Notes: generated by a model from the letters alone, not told the origin. Numbered from the stretch's first letter, positions 16,801-25,745 are shown. The stretch: DNA of 64,000 bases from Desulfosporosinus orientis DSM 765 (GCF_000235605.1 NC_016584.1:1228001-1292000); one strand, 5' to 3'. A program made the numbers and translations.

Positions 16801-17022
16801 ATGAAGCTATCAAATAGGTGGGGAGAAAGTGGTAAGAAAATATTGATCGTATGGTTTATAACCTGGATCTTGGGATTTGTTCCTATGGCTGTACCAACCG
16901 GTACATTTCCCAATAAATTTCCCGTTATACTTTTATGGTTTGCCTGCACTACTCTAGTTAGTTTTATTTGTGTAATGATCTTGTGCTTAAGAAAAGCTAA
17001 TATAGCAGCCGAAGATATGTAA
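16801..17022 (+). CDS. Small two-helix membrane subunit paired with a sodium:solute symporter
   Basis: It has 73 residues with two hydrophobic segments (about 14-33 and 41-63), separated by a Pro/Gly-rich loop, and a short charged tail. RBS AAGGGGGGAA. It ends 51 bases before a sodium:solute symporter gene. This matches the known pattern of a small DUF997/DUF3311-like protein encoded next to PanF- or ActP-like SSS transporters, where it probably stabilises or assists the large subunit. The exact family is not identified. Confidence 0.7.
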   Translation: MKLSNRWGESGKKILIVWFITWILGFVPMAVPTGTFPNKFPVILLWFACTTLVSFICVMILCLRKANIAAEDM

Positions 17023-17073
17023 ACCAGAACTCCGCCTTAAAAATTTTATTTTGTTGAAGGAAGGTGTTTAGGG

Positions 17074-18582
17074 ATGCTTTTTCTTATTGCTCTAAGCCTT
17101 TACTTTTTTATCTTTTTAGGAGTTAGTATTTATCATTATAAACACAATACCAATGTTGATTCTTATTATCTAGCAGATAGAAGTACGGGTGGTTTTTTGC
17201 AGACCATGACCAACTTTGCGACAATAAGCAGTTCATTTACCATGATGGGGGCCATAGGATTTATCTATGGCCATGGTTTAGCGTATGCTTACGCTGGATG
17301 GATGTGGACTTCGCTTTATATTCTTGTTTGGCTTATTATAGGCAGTCGTGCTTATTTATTAAGTAAAAAGAATAATTGGATAACAGGGACTGATATAGCA
17401 ACGGAATATTTCAAATATGGAAAGTTCCATATTGCAGCATCTTTAATTCTAGTCTTAGTGCAGTTCCCTTATCTAATAGCTCAGATGATGGCAGTAGGTT
17501 ATCTGTTTAATGTATTCGCAGGTATAGATGTAGTGTATGGAGTACTCGTCTGTGTTTTGATCCTTACGATCTACGGGTTTGTAGGTGGAGTTAAGACGGT
17601 TATTTGGAGCGACGCAATTAACGGAATAATAATCATGAGCGTCTTAGCAGCCTTATTTATCTTACTTGTACCTAAAGCACTTGCCCAGGGCCCTATGCTG
17701 GCAACATTAGTGCAGCAGTTTCCTAAACAGTTTACCTTCCCCGGTGCACTGGGAACATGGAAACCCTTACATGCCATAACCTACACCGCAACCTTTGGTA
17801 TAGGCTATAGCTGCATCCCATTTTTCATAAACCGATATTTTACCGCAAAGTCTTATAGTGTTATGCGCAAGAGCATTGGGAAAAGCAATCTAATAGTAAA
17901 TATTTTCACTTGGACTGTCGGTCCAACTTTAGGCTTGCTTATGTTGTATTTAATGCCTGGAGTAAGCGGCGGACTGGACAAAGTACCGCCAACCGTTGTT
18001 TTTACGCTCGTACCTATCGTAGGAGTCATGTACGGAATAGCTATTGTGGCGGGTTCAGTATCAACGGCAGATTCGGCAATGCTCACAGTGTCCAGCCTGC
18101 TGCTTAAGGACATCTATCCAAGGATATTGAAGAAAGAAGCTTCTGAAAAGCATATGCTTTGGGCAGGAAGGATTTGCACCCTGCTGGTAGGATTAGTCGC
18201 TATGGCCTTCGCTGTCCTTAATCCTAGTTATATTGTCATTTTGGTTGGCATGTCGGCAGCGATGGGTGCTATTGTCCTTTTCTGCTTCCTCATGGGTCCA
18301 CTGGGAGTAAAATGGGTTACAAAATCAGCTTCGATCTGGGCTAGTGTCATAAGCACCAGTTATATCATTCTGAGTCTCTTTGGTGTGCTTCCGAAAACAT
18401 TGTATGGACTACCTGCCACAACAATAGCAGTGTTCCTTTGTTTAGGATTAGTCATAATTTTTAGTGCTGTTACCCAAAAAGTCAATAAGACTATTCAGTC
18501 AGAGTTTCACGATTATCTATATGATTGCCTGACTCCGCTTGATCAGAAGGTGGTCAGCAAGACTACAATTTCTACAAATTGA
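17074..18582 (+). CDS. Sodium:solute symporter (SSS family)
   Basis: Sodium-driven uptake of an organic solute. It has 502 residues with about 13 hydrophobic helices. Typical SSS features: N-terminal YYLADRSTGGF (the F/YFLAGR-type motif after helix 1), GGVKTVIWSDAING in the middle, and the VSTADSAMLTVSSLLLKDIYP stretch with the serine/threonine cluster that forms the second sodium site. RBS GGAAGGTG. Sits under the same sigma-54 promoter as the small partner. Given the surrounding CoA-ester genes, a mono- or dicarboxylate is the likely substrate. Confidence 0.92.
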   Translation: MLFLIALSLYFFIFLGVSIYHYKHNTNVDSYYLADRSTGGFLQTMTNFATISSSFTMMGAIGFIYGHGLAYAYAGWMWTSLYILVWLIIGSRAYLLSKKNNWITGTDIATEYFKYGKFHIAASLILVLVQFPYLIAQMMAVGYLFNVFAGIDVVYGVLVCVLILTIYGFVGGVKTVIWSDAINGIIIMSVLAALFILLVPKALAQGPMLATLVQQFPKQFTFPGALGTWKPLHAITYTATFGIGYSCIPFFINRYFTAKSYSVMRKSIGKSNLIVNIFTWTVGPTLGLLMLYLMPGVSGGLDKVPPTVVFTLVPIVGVMYGIAIVAGSVSTADSAMLTVSSLLLKDIYPRILKKEASEKHMLWAGRICTLLVGLVAMAFAVLNPSYIVILVGMSAAMGAIVLFCFLMGPLGVKWVTKSASIWASVISTSYIILSLFGVLPKTLYGLPATTIAVFLCLGLVIIFSAVTQKVNKTIQSEFHDYLYDCLTPLDQKVVSKTTISTN

Positions 18583-18625
18583 GAAATTGTAAGGCCTACG
18601 TAAGAACCTAAATTCAATACTAATT

Positions 18626-18656
18626 CGTGAGGTGTATCGTCTAAGAGCACCTCACG
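18626..18656 (+). terminator. Hairpin after symporter gene
   Basis: Stem CGTGAGGTG/CACCTCACG of 9 bp with a 13-base loop; the following T run is short (CCTTT), so termination may be partial. Confidence 0.5.
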
Positions 18657-18693
18657 CCTTTAAAGATAGTTTTAAAATATAGGAGTGAAGAGA

Positions 18694-19452
18694 ATGTCTG
18701 AGAATGGGCAGGTTGTTGTGATTACCGGAGCTTCTCGAGGAATAGGTTTTGGTATTGCTAAACGCTTTAAAGAGGGCGGGGCTAAGTTAGCGCTTCTGGC
18801 TACTTGCGTAGATCCTTTGCGTGAGTGGTCTAAAGATATGAGATCTGACATTTTGCTCATTGAATGCAACATTACTCGTAAAAAAGAAGTCTTCGCGGCC
18901 CGTGATCAAGTTCTTGCTCATTTCGGAAAGATTGACGTTTTGGTAAATAATGCAGGAATCTTTGGCCCTAGTGTTCCTGTAGAGCAAGTAGAAGAAGATA
19001 TTTGGAGACAGGTCCTTGATGTCAATCTTACGGGTGCCTTTTTCTGTACTCAAGCCTTTGGTTCTGAGATGCTTGATCATGGGGGTTCCATTATAAATGT
19101 GTCCTCTATCGCAGGCGTTGTCCCAACTCCATTTCGAGGTGCCTATAGTTCCAGCAAAGCAGGAATTATGATGTTGACTCAGCAGACAGCACTTGAATGG
19201 GGGCCGCGTAAGGTACGGACTAACGCCGTTTGTCCGGGCCTTATCGAAACGGATATGACGGCACAATTTTACAATGTTCCAGGTGTTCGAGAGGATCGGG
19301 AGGCTCTGGTTCCAATGGGTAGGATAGGGTTGCCTGAAGACATTGCTAAAGTTGTTTGTTTTTTAGCTTCACCAGATGCTGAATACATGAACGGTGAGTT
19401 TTTACGAGTCGATGGTGGGTTTACAATAACTCCATCGTTAAAACTATATTAA
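18694..19452 (+). CDS. Short-chain dehydrogenase/reductase
   Basis: It has 252 residues starting at the ATG preceded by AGGAG; a GTG nine bases earlier lacks spacing. Rossmann TGASRGIG near 10-17, NNAG, catalytic Ser-Tyr-Lys in NVSSIAG...AYSSSKAG, and the C-terminal INGEF-like lid segment (YMNGEFLRVDGG). FabG-like in length and motifs. The neighbours are a symporter and an MFS permease, so it probably oxidises an imported hydroxy compound or reduces a keto compound. No more precise substrate can be given. Confidence 0.88.
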   Translation: MSENGQVVVITGASRGIGFGIAKRFKEGGAKLALLATCVDPLREWSKDMRSDILLIECNITRKKEVFAARDQVLAHFGKIDVLVNNAGIFGPSVPVEQVEEDIWRQVLDVNLTGAFFCTQAFGSEMLDHGGSIINVSSIAGVVPTPFRGAYSSSKAGIMMLTQQTALEWGPRKVRTNAVCPGLIETDMTAQFYNVPGVREDREALVPMGRIGLPEDIAKVVCFLASPDAEYMNGEFLRVDGGFTITPSLKLY

Positions 19453-19537
19453 GATTAATTATTGTCGACTAATACTCTTGACATTATACTTATAACTATT
19501 GGAATGTTCAATTAATTTTGAGAAAGGACTAAGTACG

Positions 19538-21013
19538 ATGGGAAATGAAAAGAGAGGCTGGAAGTATTACCATACAGTATGGTTATTGTTTTTTTTGGCT
19601 TGGACGGTTTCATATACTGATCGAGCGCTGTTGACTCCAGTAGTTGCATGGATGATAGCTAACAAGGTATCGTTTTTTGACAACGTTACGAATGCTTACA
19701 CTCTTGGAGGGTTGATAGGGGGACTATTTTTTGCCGGCTACATGCTTGTTCAGCTTCCTGCGGGTATATTGGGGGATAAGCATGGCAACAAGGTTATGGT
19801 TGTCATATGTATAGCATGGGCGGGGTTAGCAACGCTTGTGACAGGATTTGCTGGTTCACTATTGACGTTTGTTGCATTAAGGGTATTTACTGGACTTGGT
19901 GAAGGAGCATTATATTCAAATGATAGGCCAATAATAGCCGCCGCAACTCCACCACAAAAGATAGGACGCGGTATGGGGATAGCTATAACAGGCGTCTCAG
20001 TTGGTACAGCAATTTCTTTGTTCACTGGGGCTGCCACTGTGGAGTGGGCGGCAAAGATTTGGGAGAATGACATTGCTTGGCGCGTGCCGTTTTTTATTTG
20101 GGTTGCTCCAACCCTGTTAATTGCCATATTGTTATACGTATTTATTAAAGATTCCCCGTCGATAAAATATGCGGAAATCCTTGAAATCAAACCGAACTAT
20201 CCTAAAGCTGTAATAGACTTAACCCGTTATGCATCAGTATTTCTAATTATTGTTATGGTCATTTATTACCTATCAATGTCAATGGGATTGTCAAACCTGA
20301 GCATAGCTGTTCTTGAGACAGGTGTAGCTGTTGTTTTGATAGCATTTATGTTTTTCCGCCAAGGGGACAAGGTTAAGGAAATCATGATTAATAAGAATTT
20401 GTGGTGTCTCAATATTACCGGTATAGCAATACTATGGAGCATGTGGTTTTATGGATTCTGGTCCCCATCCCTTATTAAAGAAGTAGCACATACAAGCTTT
20501 ATGGTGTCAATTCTTACGGCATTATTTAATGCAGGGGCAGGTCTTATAGGTTATCCGCTAGGAGGCTGGGTATCTGATATTGCAGTATCAAAGGGGTGGA
20601 GCAGAAAGCCAGTGTTGTTTGGGTTTACCGCTCTACATGCCATAACTGTCTTTGTCTTTTGGGGTTATTTAGTCGGTGGTGGTAAGAGTCCATTTATAAT
20701 GGGGCCCCTCCTCTTCATGTCTGGGTTAGGTCTATTTGGAATGCAACCAATCTGCCATGCCATGGTTAGTGAATATGCGCCTGCCAATAAACGCAGTACG
20801 GCTTTCGGCGCTTGGAACCTTATTGGGGAAATTGGAGCAGTGCTTTCACCGGTAGTGGCTGGTGCGCTCCGTGATAAGTATGGTGGATGGACACAGCCTG
20901 TATTATTGGATGGCATAGTTGTGATCATTGCTCTCCTAGCGCTGCTGATGCTTAAAAAGAAACCTGATAAAAATTCCATTTCAAAAACGAACCCAGCGTT
21001 TATGACCGACTAA
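19538..21013 (+). CDS. MFS transporter, anion:cation symporter (ACS)-like
   Basis: Start set at the ATG behind AGAAAGGA, giving 491 residues; the longer frame begins without a ribosome site. Twelve-helix MFS protein with SYTDRALLTPV in helix 1 (the YxDR signature of the ACS family) and the loop 2-3 motif GILGDKHGNK. ACS members carry organic anions such as hexuronates, phthalates or tartrate. It follows the SDR in the same direction, and together with the symporter gives this block two uptake systems. Confidence 0.88.
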   Translation: MGNEKRGWKYYHTVWLLFFLAWTVSYTDRALLTPVVAWMIANKVSFFDNVTNAYTLGGLIGGLFFAGYMLVQLPAGILGDKHGNKVMVVICIAWAGLATLVTGFAGSLLTFVALRVFTGLGEGALYSNDRPIIAAATPPQKIGRGMGIAITGVSVGTAISLFTGAATVEWAAKIWENDIAWRVPFFIWVAPTLLIAILLYVFIKDSPSIKYAEILEIKPNYPKAVIDLTRYASVFLIIVMVIYYLSMSMGLSNLSIAVLETGVAVVLIAFMFFRQGDKVKEIMINKNLWCLNITGIAILWSMWFYGFWSPSLIKEVAHTSFMVSILTALFNAGAGLIGYPLGGWVSDIAVSKGWSRKPVLFGFTALHAITVFVFWGYLVGGGKSPFIMGPLLFMSGLGLFGMQPICHAMVSEYAPANKRSTAFGAWNLIGEIGAVLSPVVAGALRDKYGGWTQPVLLDGIVVIIALLALLMLKKKPDKNSISKTNPAFMTD

Positions 21014-21021
21014 CTATATAT

Positions 21022-21068
21022 TCCGTAATGTCGGACTATATTATGGTTTATATGTCCGAATATTCGGA
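21022..21068. promoter_or_regulatory. Two candidate activator sites upstream of the CoA-transferase operon
   Basis: TCCGT-AATG-TCGGA and the perfect palindrome TCCGA-ATAT-TCGGA start 33 bp apart, three helical turns. They lie about 125-170 bp before the -24/-12 element, the usual enhancer distance. This is the clearest copy of the recurring motif in the window. Apart from these and the promoter, the 374-base gap holds nothing I can identify. Confidence 0.65.
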
Positions 21069-21193
21069 TTTTCAGACGGGTCTAACCAAGTGATAATTTG
21101 ATTATGGTACAAAAATAAGAACATATAGGGATGATACTAGAACATTTGCAACATATTCAAAATATTTTTATTTATTAACTAAAAAGTTTACAT

Positions 21194-21209
21194 TGGCATT
21201 TGAATTGCA
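21194..21209 (+). promoter_or_regulatory. Sigma-54 promoter of CoA-transferase/acyl-CoA dehydrogenase operon
   Basis: TGGCATTTGAATTGCA, GG-N10-GC, with a 178-base leader. Confidence 0.83.
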
Positions 21210-21387
21210 TTATTAACGAAATGAGGAAAAGTAATTATTGGTGAGGTGATTCAAAATCCACTGATCTGATTATTTGCTTAAATTGAGCTAAAGCCAAACT
21301 CCTTACTTACCTAAATGAGAGTACGTTGCTAACACTTTATACACTTCGTTAGGTGTACAGAAAATAAATGAACATGGGGTGAAGAAA

Positions 21388-22680
21388 ATGTCAAAGGTTA
21401 AAGAACTTTACCAAGAAAAACTCCGTACATCAGAAGAGGTCCTTAACTTAATTCATGATGGAGATTTTATCGTTGTAAGTATTGGTGAACCGCCTGCACT
21501 TTTGACAGCGTTGTCAGAGCACCGTTGGGAATTTAATGATGTAAAAATCGCCCAGATCCTTTCGCAAAAAAAGTTCGACTATATTGATCCAGAAACCGTT
21601 GACCATGTTCGTCAAGTCTCATTATTCTTTGGGGCAGCTACAAGACTAGGTGGTCAACAAGGGTGGATAGATTACATCCCAAGTTGCTTTTCTGAAATGC
21701 CCAGCATGTTTCGAAATGAATTATTGCCAGTTGATACATTCTTTTCGTTAGCCTCTCCTATGGACGAACATGGATATTTCTCAATCAGTTTGGGAACGGA
21801 TTATTCGATGGCCGCTCTTGAAAAGGCGACGACGATTGTTCTGGAAGTAAATCCTAATGCTCCTTTTGCGTATGGAAATAACTTGGTTCATATATCTCAA
21901 GTAACTGCAATTGTGGAAGATAATTCCCCAATATATGAAGTCGGACTTCCCGCCATAGGCCCAGTTCAGGAAGCAATAGGGGGATATGTCGCAGACTTTA
22001 TTAAAGATGGTTCGACACTTCAAATCGGCTTAGGAGGCATTCCAGATGCTGTTGTAATGCAGCTCACCACTAAACATGATTTGGGCATTCACACAGAAAT
22101 GTTTGGGGATGGGATTTTAAGATTGATCGAAAGTGGTGCAGTAACAAATCGTAAAAAGAACTACTTACCAAATAAAATGGTTGCCACCTTCGCACTGGGT
22201 TCGAAGAAGCTCTATGATTATATGAACCGCAATCCCCAGTTAGAGATGCATCCTGTGGACTTCACTAATGATCCCTATCTCGCTGGGCTAAATGATAATT
22301 TAATCACTATCAATGGGACAATGCAAGTTGATTTTTTAGGTCAATGTTGTTCTGAGAGTTTGGGTTGCGTCCCATATAGTGGGACTGGAGGACAGGTTGA
22401 CTTTGTAAGGGCAGGAAATCGATCTAAAGGTGGAAAATCTTTTATCGTGCTTCCTTCTACGGCAAAGAATGGGCAAATCTCGCGGATTGTACCTACTCTC
22501 ACGCCAGGTGCTGTTGTCACGACCTCGAAAAACGATGTGAATTATGTCGTTACGGAATATGGGGTAGCACAGTTGCGAGGAAAATCTGCAAAGCAACGGG
22601 CTCAAGAACTGATTGCTATTGCTCACCCAGACTTCCGTGGAGAACTTACGGAAACTGCGAAACAAATGAAGCTATTATAA
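21388..22680 (+). CDS. Acetyl-CoA hydrolase/CoA-transferase family protein
   Basis: Transfers CoA from acetyl-CoA or a product acyl-CoA to a free acid (butyryl-CoA:acetate CoA-transferase or 4-hydroxybutyrate CoA-transferase type). It has 430 residues from the ATG behind GGGGTGA. Key parts are GLGGIPDAV, the catalytic glutamate E237 in LGIHTEMFGDG, and the C-terminal EYGVAQLRGKS and AHPDFR segments. It is paralogous to the CoA-transferase of the third transporter block. With the acyl-CoA dehydrogenase behind it, it can activate an acid and desaturate it at once. Confidence 0.9.
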   Translation: MSKVKELYQEKLRTSEEVLNLIHDGDFIVVSIGEPPALLTALSEHRWEFNDVKIAQILSQKKFDYIDPETVDHVRQVSLFFGAATRLGGQQGWIDYIPSCFSEMPSMFRNELLPVDTFFSLASPMDEHGYFSISLGTDYSMAALEKATTIVLEVNPNAPFAYGNNLVHISQVTAIVEDNSPIYEVGLPAIGPVQEAIGGYVADFIKDGSTLQIGLGGIPDAVVMQLTTKHDLGIHTEMFGDGILRLIESGAVTNRKKNYLPNKMVATFALGSKKLYDYMNRNPQLEMHPVDFTNDPYLAGLNDNLITINGTMQVDFLGQCCSESLGCVPYSGTGGQVDFVRAGNRSKGGKSFIVLPSTAKNGQISRIVPTLTPGAVVTTSKNDVNYVVTEYGVAQLRGKSAKQRAQELIAIAHPDFRGELTETAKQMKLL

Positions 22681-22755
22681 AACCCCTATACAATGATAAT
22701 ACTGATTACTTCTGTCTGATAGTGAAAAATAGTGCAAAAAATTGGAGGAATTAAT

Positions 22756-23889
22756 ATGGGACACATACTAACTGATCAACAAAGAGAGCTAGTGACTATG
22801 GTTAGAAACTTTGGGCTTAAAGAAGTAAAGCCGTATGTGAGCGAGTTTGACCGCACGGGAGAATTTCCATTGGAGCTTCTCAAAAAAGCATTTGAATTGG
22901 ACTTACACCTCTTGGAGATACCTGAGGAATACGGCGGTATGGGCTTAGATTACAAAACTTCGGCAATTGTTTTTGAGGAATTAGCAAAGATTGATGCAGG
23001 ATATGCGATTTCTCTTGTCACTACCTTCGTAGCACTAAGGGCAGTTCTCGTGATGGGAACGAAAGAACAGAAGAAATTATTTGCTGACATTATTCGGCCG
23101 GGAGCATTTGGATCTTTCTGTTTAACCGAACCTAATGCAGGTTCAGATACTGGCTCAATGAAAGGTACGGCAGTTAGAGATGGTGACGAATACGTAATTA
23201 ATGCAAGAAAATGTTTTATAACTACTGGTGCTTACGCCGACGTTTATGTAGTTTTTGTTTCAACCGATAAGAGCAAAGGTGTGAGAGGTTTATCAGCATT
23301 TTTAGTGGAACGGAATCGTCCAGGAATTTCGGTAGGTAAACACGAAGATAAACTTGGACTAAGATTATCAAATACGTGTGATGTTGTATTTGAAGATGTA
23401 AGAGTTCCGGCTGACCATTTACTTGGAGAAGAGGGAACGGGTATTACCTCTGCCATGATTGCCTTAAATATTTCCAGAGCCTTTGTTGGTACTTTGACTG
23501 TAGGTATTTGCCAAGCTGCTATTGATGAAGCTGTAAAATATGCCAAAGAAAGAATTCAATTTGGAAAACCAATTGCTGAATTTCAGGCTGTCCAAATGCT
23601 TTTAGCGGATATGGAAATTCAAACAGAAGCAGCTCGGCAGTTAGTTTCTCAGGCGATGTCGTTAGTTGATCAAGGGCTTTCCGTGAAAAAAGAGGGCGCT
23701 ATTACTAAATGCTTCTGTGGAGATACTGTAATGAGAGTAACAACAGATGCTGTTCAAATTTTTGGTGGTTATGGAGTCAGTCGGGAGTACCCCGTTGAGA
23801 AATTGATGAGAGATGCTAAAGTATTCCAGATTTTCGAAGGAACAAATCAGATTCAAAGAATTGCCATAGCCAAAGCGTTAATCAATTAA
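22756..23889 (+). CDS. Acyl-CoA dehydrogenase
   Basis: FAD enzyme introducing a 2,3 double bond; electrons would pass to an electron-transfer flavoprotein not encoded here. It has 377 residues from the ATG behind GGAGG. Canonical ACAD with CLTEPNAGSD, FGGYGVSREYPVEKLMRD and the catalytic Glu361 in IFEGTNQIQR, so of the short/medium-chain type. It follows the CoA-transferase and is closed by a strong terminator. Confidence 0.93.
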   Translation: MGHILTDQQRELVTMVRNFGLKEVKPYVSEFDRTGEFPLELLKKAFELDLHLLEIPEEYGGMGLDYKTSAIVFEELAKIDAGYAISLVTTFVALRAVLVMGTKEQKKLFADIIRPGAFGSFCLTEPNAGSDTGSMKGTAVRDGDEYVINARKCFITTGAYADVYVVFVSTDKSKGVRGLSAFLVERNRPGISVGKHEDKLGLRLSNTCDVVFEDVRVPADHLLGEEGTGITSAMIALNISRAFVGTLTVGICQAAIDEAVKYAKERIQFGKPIAEFQAVQMLLADMEIQTEAARQLVSQAMSLVDQGLSVKKEGAITKCFCGDTVMRVTTDAVQIFGGYGVSREYPVEKLMRDAKVFQIFEGTNQIQRIAIAKALIN

Positions 23890-23900
23890 TTTTCATCAAA

Positions 23901-23941
23901 ACTGAAAAGGTCGCTTAACAGGTGGCCTTTTCAGTATTTTT
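23901..23941 (+). terminator. Terminator after acyl-CoA dehydrogenase
   Basis: Perfect 10-bp arms ACTGAAAAGG/CCTTTTCAGT, then ATTTTT. Confidence 0.88.
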
Positions 23942-23964
23942 AAATTTATTTGGGGGAGAAGAAA

Positions 23965-24501
23965 TTGTGTGATAATGTTATGAATCTTGCATTAAGGCAG
24001 AGTCGATTCGATTTGCCAGTAGTTCTAATTGGAAAACAAGGGACAGGTAAAGAGGGCATTGCCAAGACAATCCACTTCAATAGTAAAAGAAGTAAAGGCC
24101 CTTTTTATAAATTAAATTGTGGGTCAATAGTACCTCAGGATTTAGAGATGGAGCTATTTGGACAAAATCATTTGGAAAGTGTTAGATTAAATCGGAAATT
24201 AGGAATATTAGAGGCAGCTAATCAAGGGAGCGTTTACCTAGAGGATATAAATAAGATGCCTCTCTATTTACAAGCACGGCTTATGAGCGTAATTCAAGAT
24301 CAGGTGTTGCAGGGGGGTGGCGAACCTGATACGATTCCTATCAATGCTAGAATAATGGCTGGTACCAATAGACCTTTAGAAGAGTTCGTAGAAAAAGGTC
24401 TCTTTCGATTAGACCTTTTTTATGCTCTCAATGTTTTGCCTATTATAGTTCCTGAGCGAAGGGTCGATAAAAAGGACCTGCGATATATTATGATGGGGTA
24501 A
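23965..24501 (+). pseudogene. Degenerate sigma-54 activator: AAA+ core only, no GAFTGA, no HTH
   Basis: A 178-residue frame with TTG start behind GGGGGAGA. It matches the AAA+ domain of enhancer-binding proteins: Walker A GKQGTGKE, LNCGSI for VNCAAI, ELFG, RLMSVIQD for the LLRVIQE helix, INARIMAGTNRPL and FRLDLFYALNV. The essential loop after ELFG reads QNHLESVRLNRKLG where GAFTGA belongs, and Walker B reads VYLEDI for LFLDEI. It stops before the sensor II/lid region and has no sensor or DNA-binding domain. A remnant is most likely; a short trans-acting inhibitor of intact activators is a less likely alternative. Confidence 0.7.
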
Positions 24502-24553
24502 GTATCGCATTTTATTAATGCTGTTTCAGCCTTACATCAAGGAAGAGCATTGA

Positions 24554-24679
24554 AAACAATTAGATAATACTATTGCACAAATGCAAAAACTAGGTAAAAT
24601 GCATGCCATGGGACCTAATGTAGCAGGAGTCATCGGCACTTTGATTGCAGCATCCGTTTTGCTCACGTTCTTGCAATAA
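24554..24679 (+). pseudogene. C-terminal fragment of a sodium-pumping decarboxylase beta subunit (GcdB/OadB type)
   Basis: About 41 codons after an in-frame stop, without a start. The sequence HAMGPNVAGVIGTLIAASVLL at the end is the conserved C-terminus of the beta subunits of glutaconyl-CoA, methylmalonyl-CoA and oxaloacetate decarboxylases. The remaining 330 or so residues are missing. It suggests that glutaconyl-CoA decarboxylase genes, the usual step after pimeloyl-CoA beta-oxidation, once stood here. Confidence 0.65.
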
Positions 24680-24696
24680 GACTTTGCTAAATTCTA

Positions 24697-25005
24697 ATGA
24701 AGATCGATTCTCCCGATATCCTGCATAAAACAGAAGCAGGAGGGGTTGCTGTTAATATTTCCTCGGTCCAGGAGGCAGAAGCAAAGTTTAAAGAAATTAC
24801 GGAAAACGGTCGGAATTATAATCCTCAAGCCAAGATCAACGGTATTTTAATTCAGGAACAAGTACCGCCGGGAGACGAGGTCATCGTTGGTTTGCAGAGA
24901 GATCCGGTCTTAGGGACGCAGATCATGTTTAGTCTCGGTGGAATCTTTGTTGAGGTTCTTAAAGATGTGGTATTAAAACCCATACCGTTAAGCCGTGAGT
25001 GCTGA
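24697..25005 (+). pseudogene. Duplicated fragment of the ADP-forming acyl-CoA synthetase gene
   Basis: A 303-base stretch repeats bases 3537-3839 of the synthetase gene with six differences (about 98% identity), three of them changing amino acids (A to V, V to D, G to S). Similarity begins abruptly at an internal ATG and ends abruptly after AGCCGTGAG. The 102-codon frame covers only the first part of the ATP-grasp domain, has no ribosome site, and cannot make an active enzyme. Confidence 0.85.
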
Positions 25006-25015
25006 TTTATTTAGA

Positions 25016-25054
25016 GTGACAAGGGGATAATATTTAGTTACCCCTTGTTACTTT
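25016..25054 (+). terminator. Hairpin downstream of the duplicated fragment
   Basis: Arms GTGACAAGGGG and CCCCTTGTTAC (one wobble pair), 14-base loop, then TTTATT. The following 240 bases up to the ACT-domain gene show nothing I can assign. Confidence 0.6.
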
Positions 25055-25298
25055 ATTAGGACGTTCAATAGTTAAAAATTAGTCGAACTAACTCTCACTA
25101 TTGGTTTTTACACCCAGTTGCTCGATTTCTTGAAGTACGGGGGTAGAAATAGAAGATCAGTAACTATTTCACTCACTGTAAGGGTAATAAACCGTTCGAA
25201 TTAAATATCCACTTAATATTGCAAAGCTCACGCAAATTAGAATATAATAATTATAAACATATCAAACAAGGACTGTAGGAATAGATAGGAGAGATTAG

Positions 25299-25745
25299 GT
25301 GGCTGGCAAGACAAATGAGTTTCTTATTGTCAGTAAAAGCATTTTGCCGGAAGCCATTTTAAAGACTGCACAGGTGAAAGAACTTCTTGTCAAAGGAGAT
25401 GCCGCCACGATTAACGACGCTGTAGAACGTGTAGGGCTTAGCCGAAGTGCCTTCTATAAATATAAGGATGGCGTTTTCCCGTTTTATGAGGCGAGTCGAG
25501 AGAAAATAATTACTATTTCCTTAATTCTTGAGAATGAAGCAGGAGTACTATCTCATGTCCTTAACTTCATTGCCTCTGTAAAGGGTAATGTCCTGACGAT
25601 TAATCAGGGAATCCCTCTGCAAGGAGTTGCCAATGTCTCAATTTCTATAGAAACTGCTGGATTGGCAGATACTCCAGAGAACCTTTTGGCCGGGTTAGGG
25701 GAAATTGTCGGAGTAAGAAAAATTGAAATAATCGGGCAAACTTAA
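25299..25745 (+). CDS. ACT-domain protein, UPF0735/PheB-like
   Basis: GTG start behind AGGAGAG; 148 residues. The N-terminal half (about 1-70) contains a small HTH-like segment (INDAVERVGLSRSAFYKYKDGVFPF) and the C-terminal half (about 72-147) is an ACT domain beginning ITISLILENEAGVLSHVLNFIA. This is the layout and length of the UPF0735/PheB family, thought to sense an amino acid and regulate. It sits alone between two terminators and is unrelated in function to its neighbours as far as can be seen. Confidence 0.85.
   Translation: MAGKTNEFLIVSKSILPEAILKTAQVKELLVKGDAATINDAVERVGLSRSAFYKYKDGVFPFYEASREKIITISLILENEAGVLSHVLNFIASVKGNVLTINQGIPLQGVANVSISIETAGLADTPENLLAGLGEIVGVRKIEIIGQT

Noticed and set aside
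18787-19266. 159-codon minus-strand frame
   Set aside because: Antisense to the SDR gene with no ribosome site and no similarity to a protein family.
24502-25298. Search for an insertion sequence that could explain the pile of gene fragments
   Set aside because: No transposase frame, terminal inverted repeats or target-site duplications could be found around the remnants.
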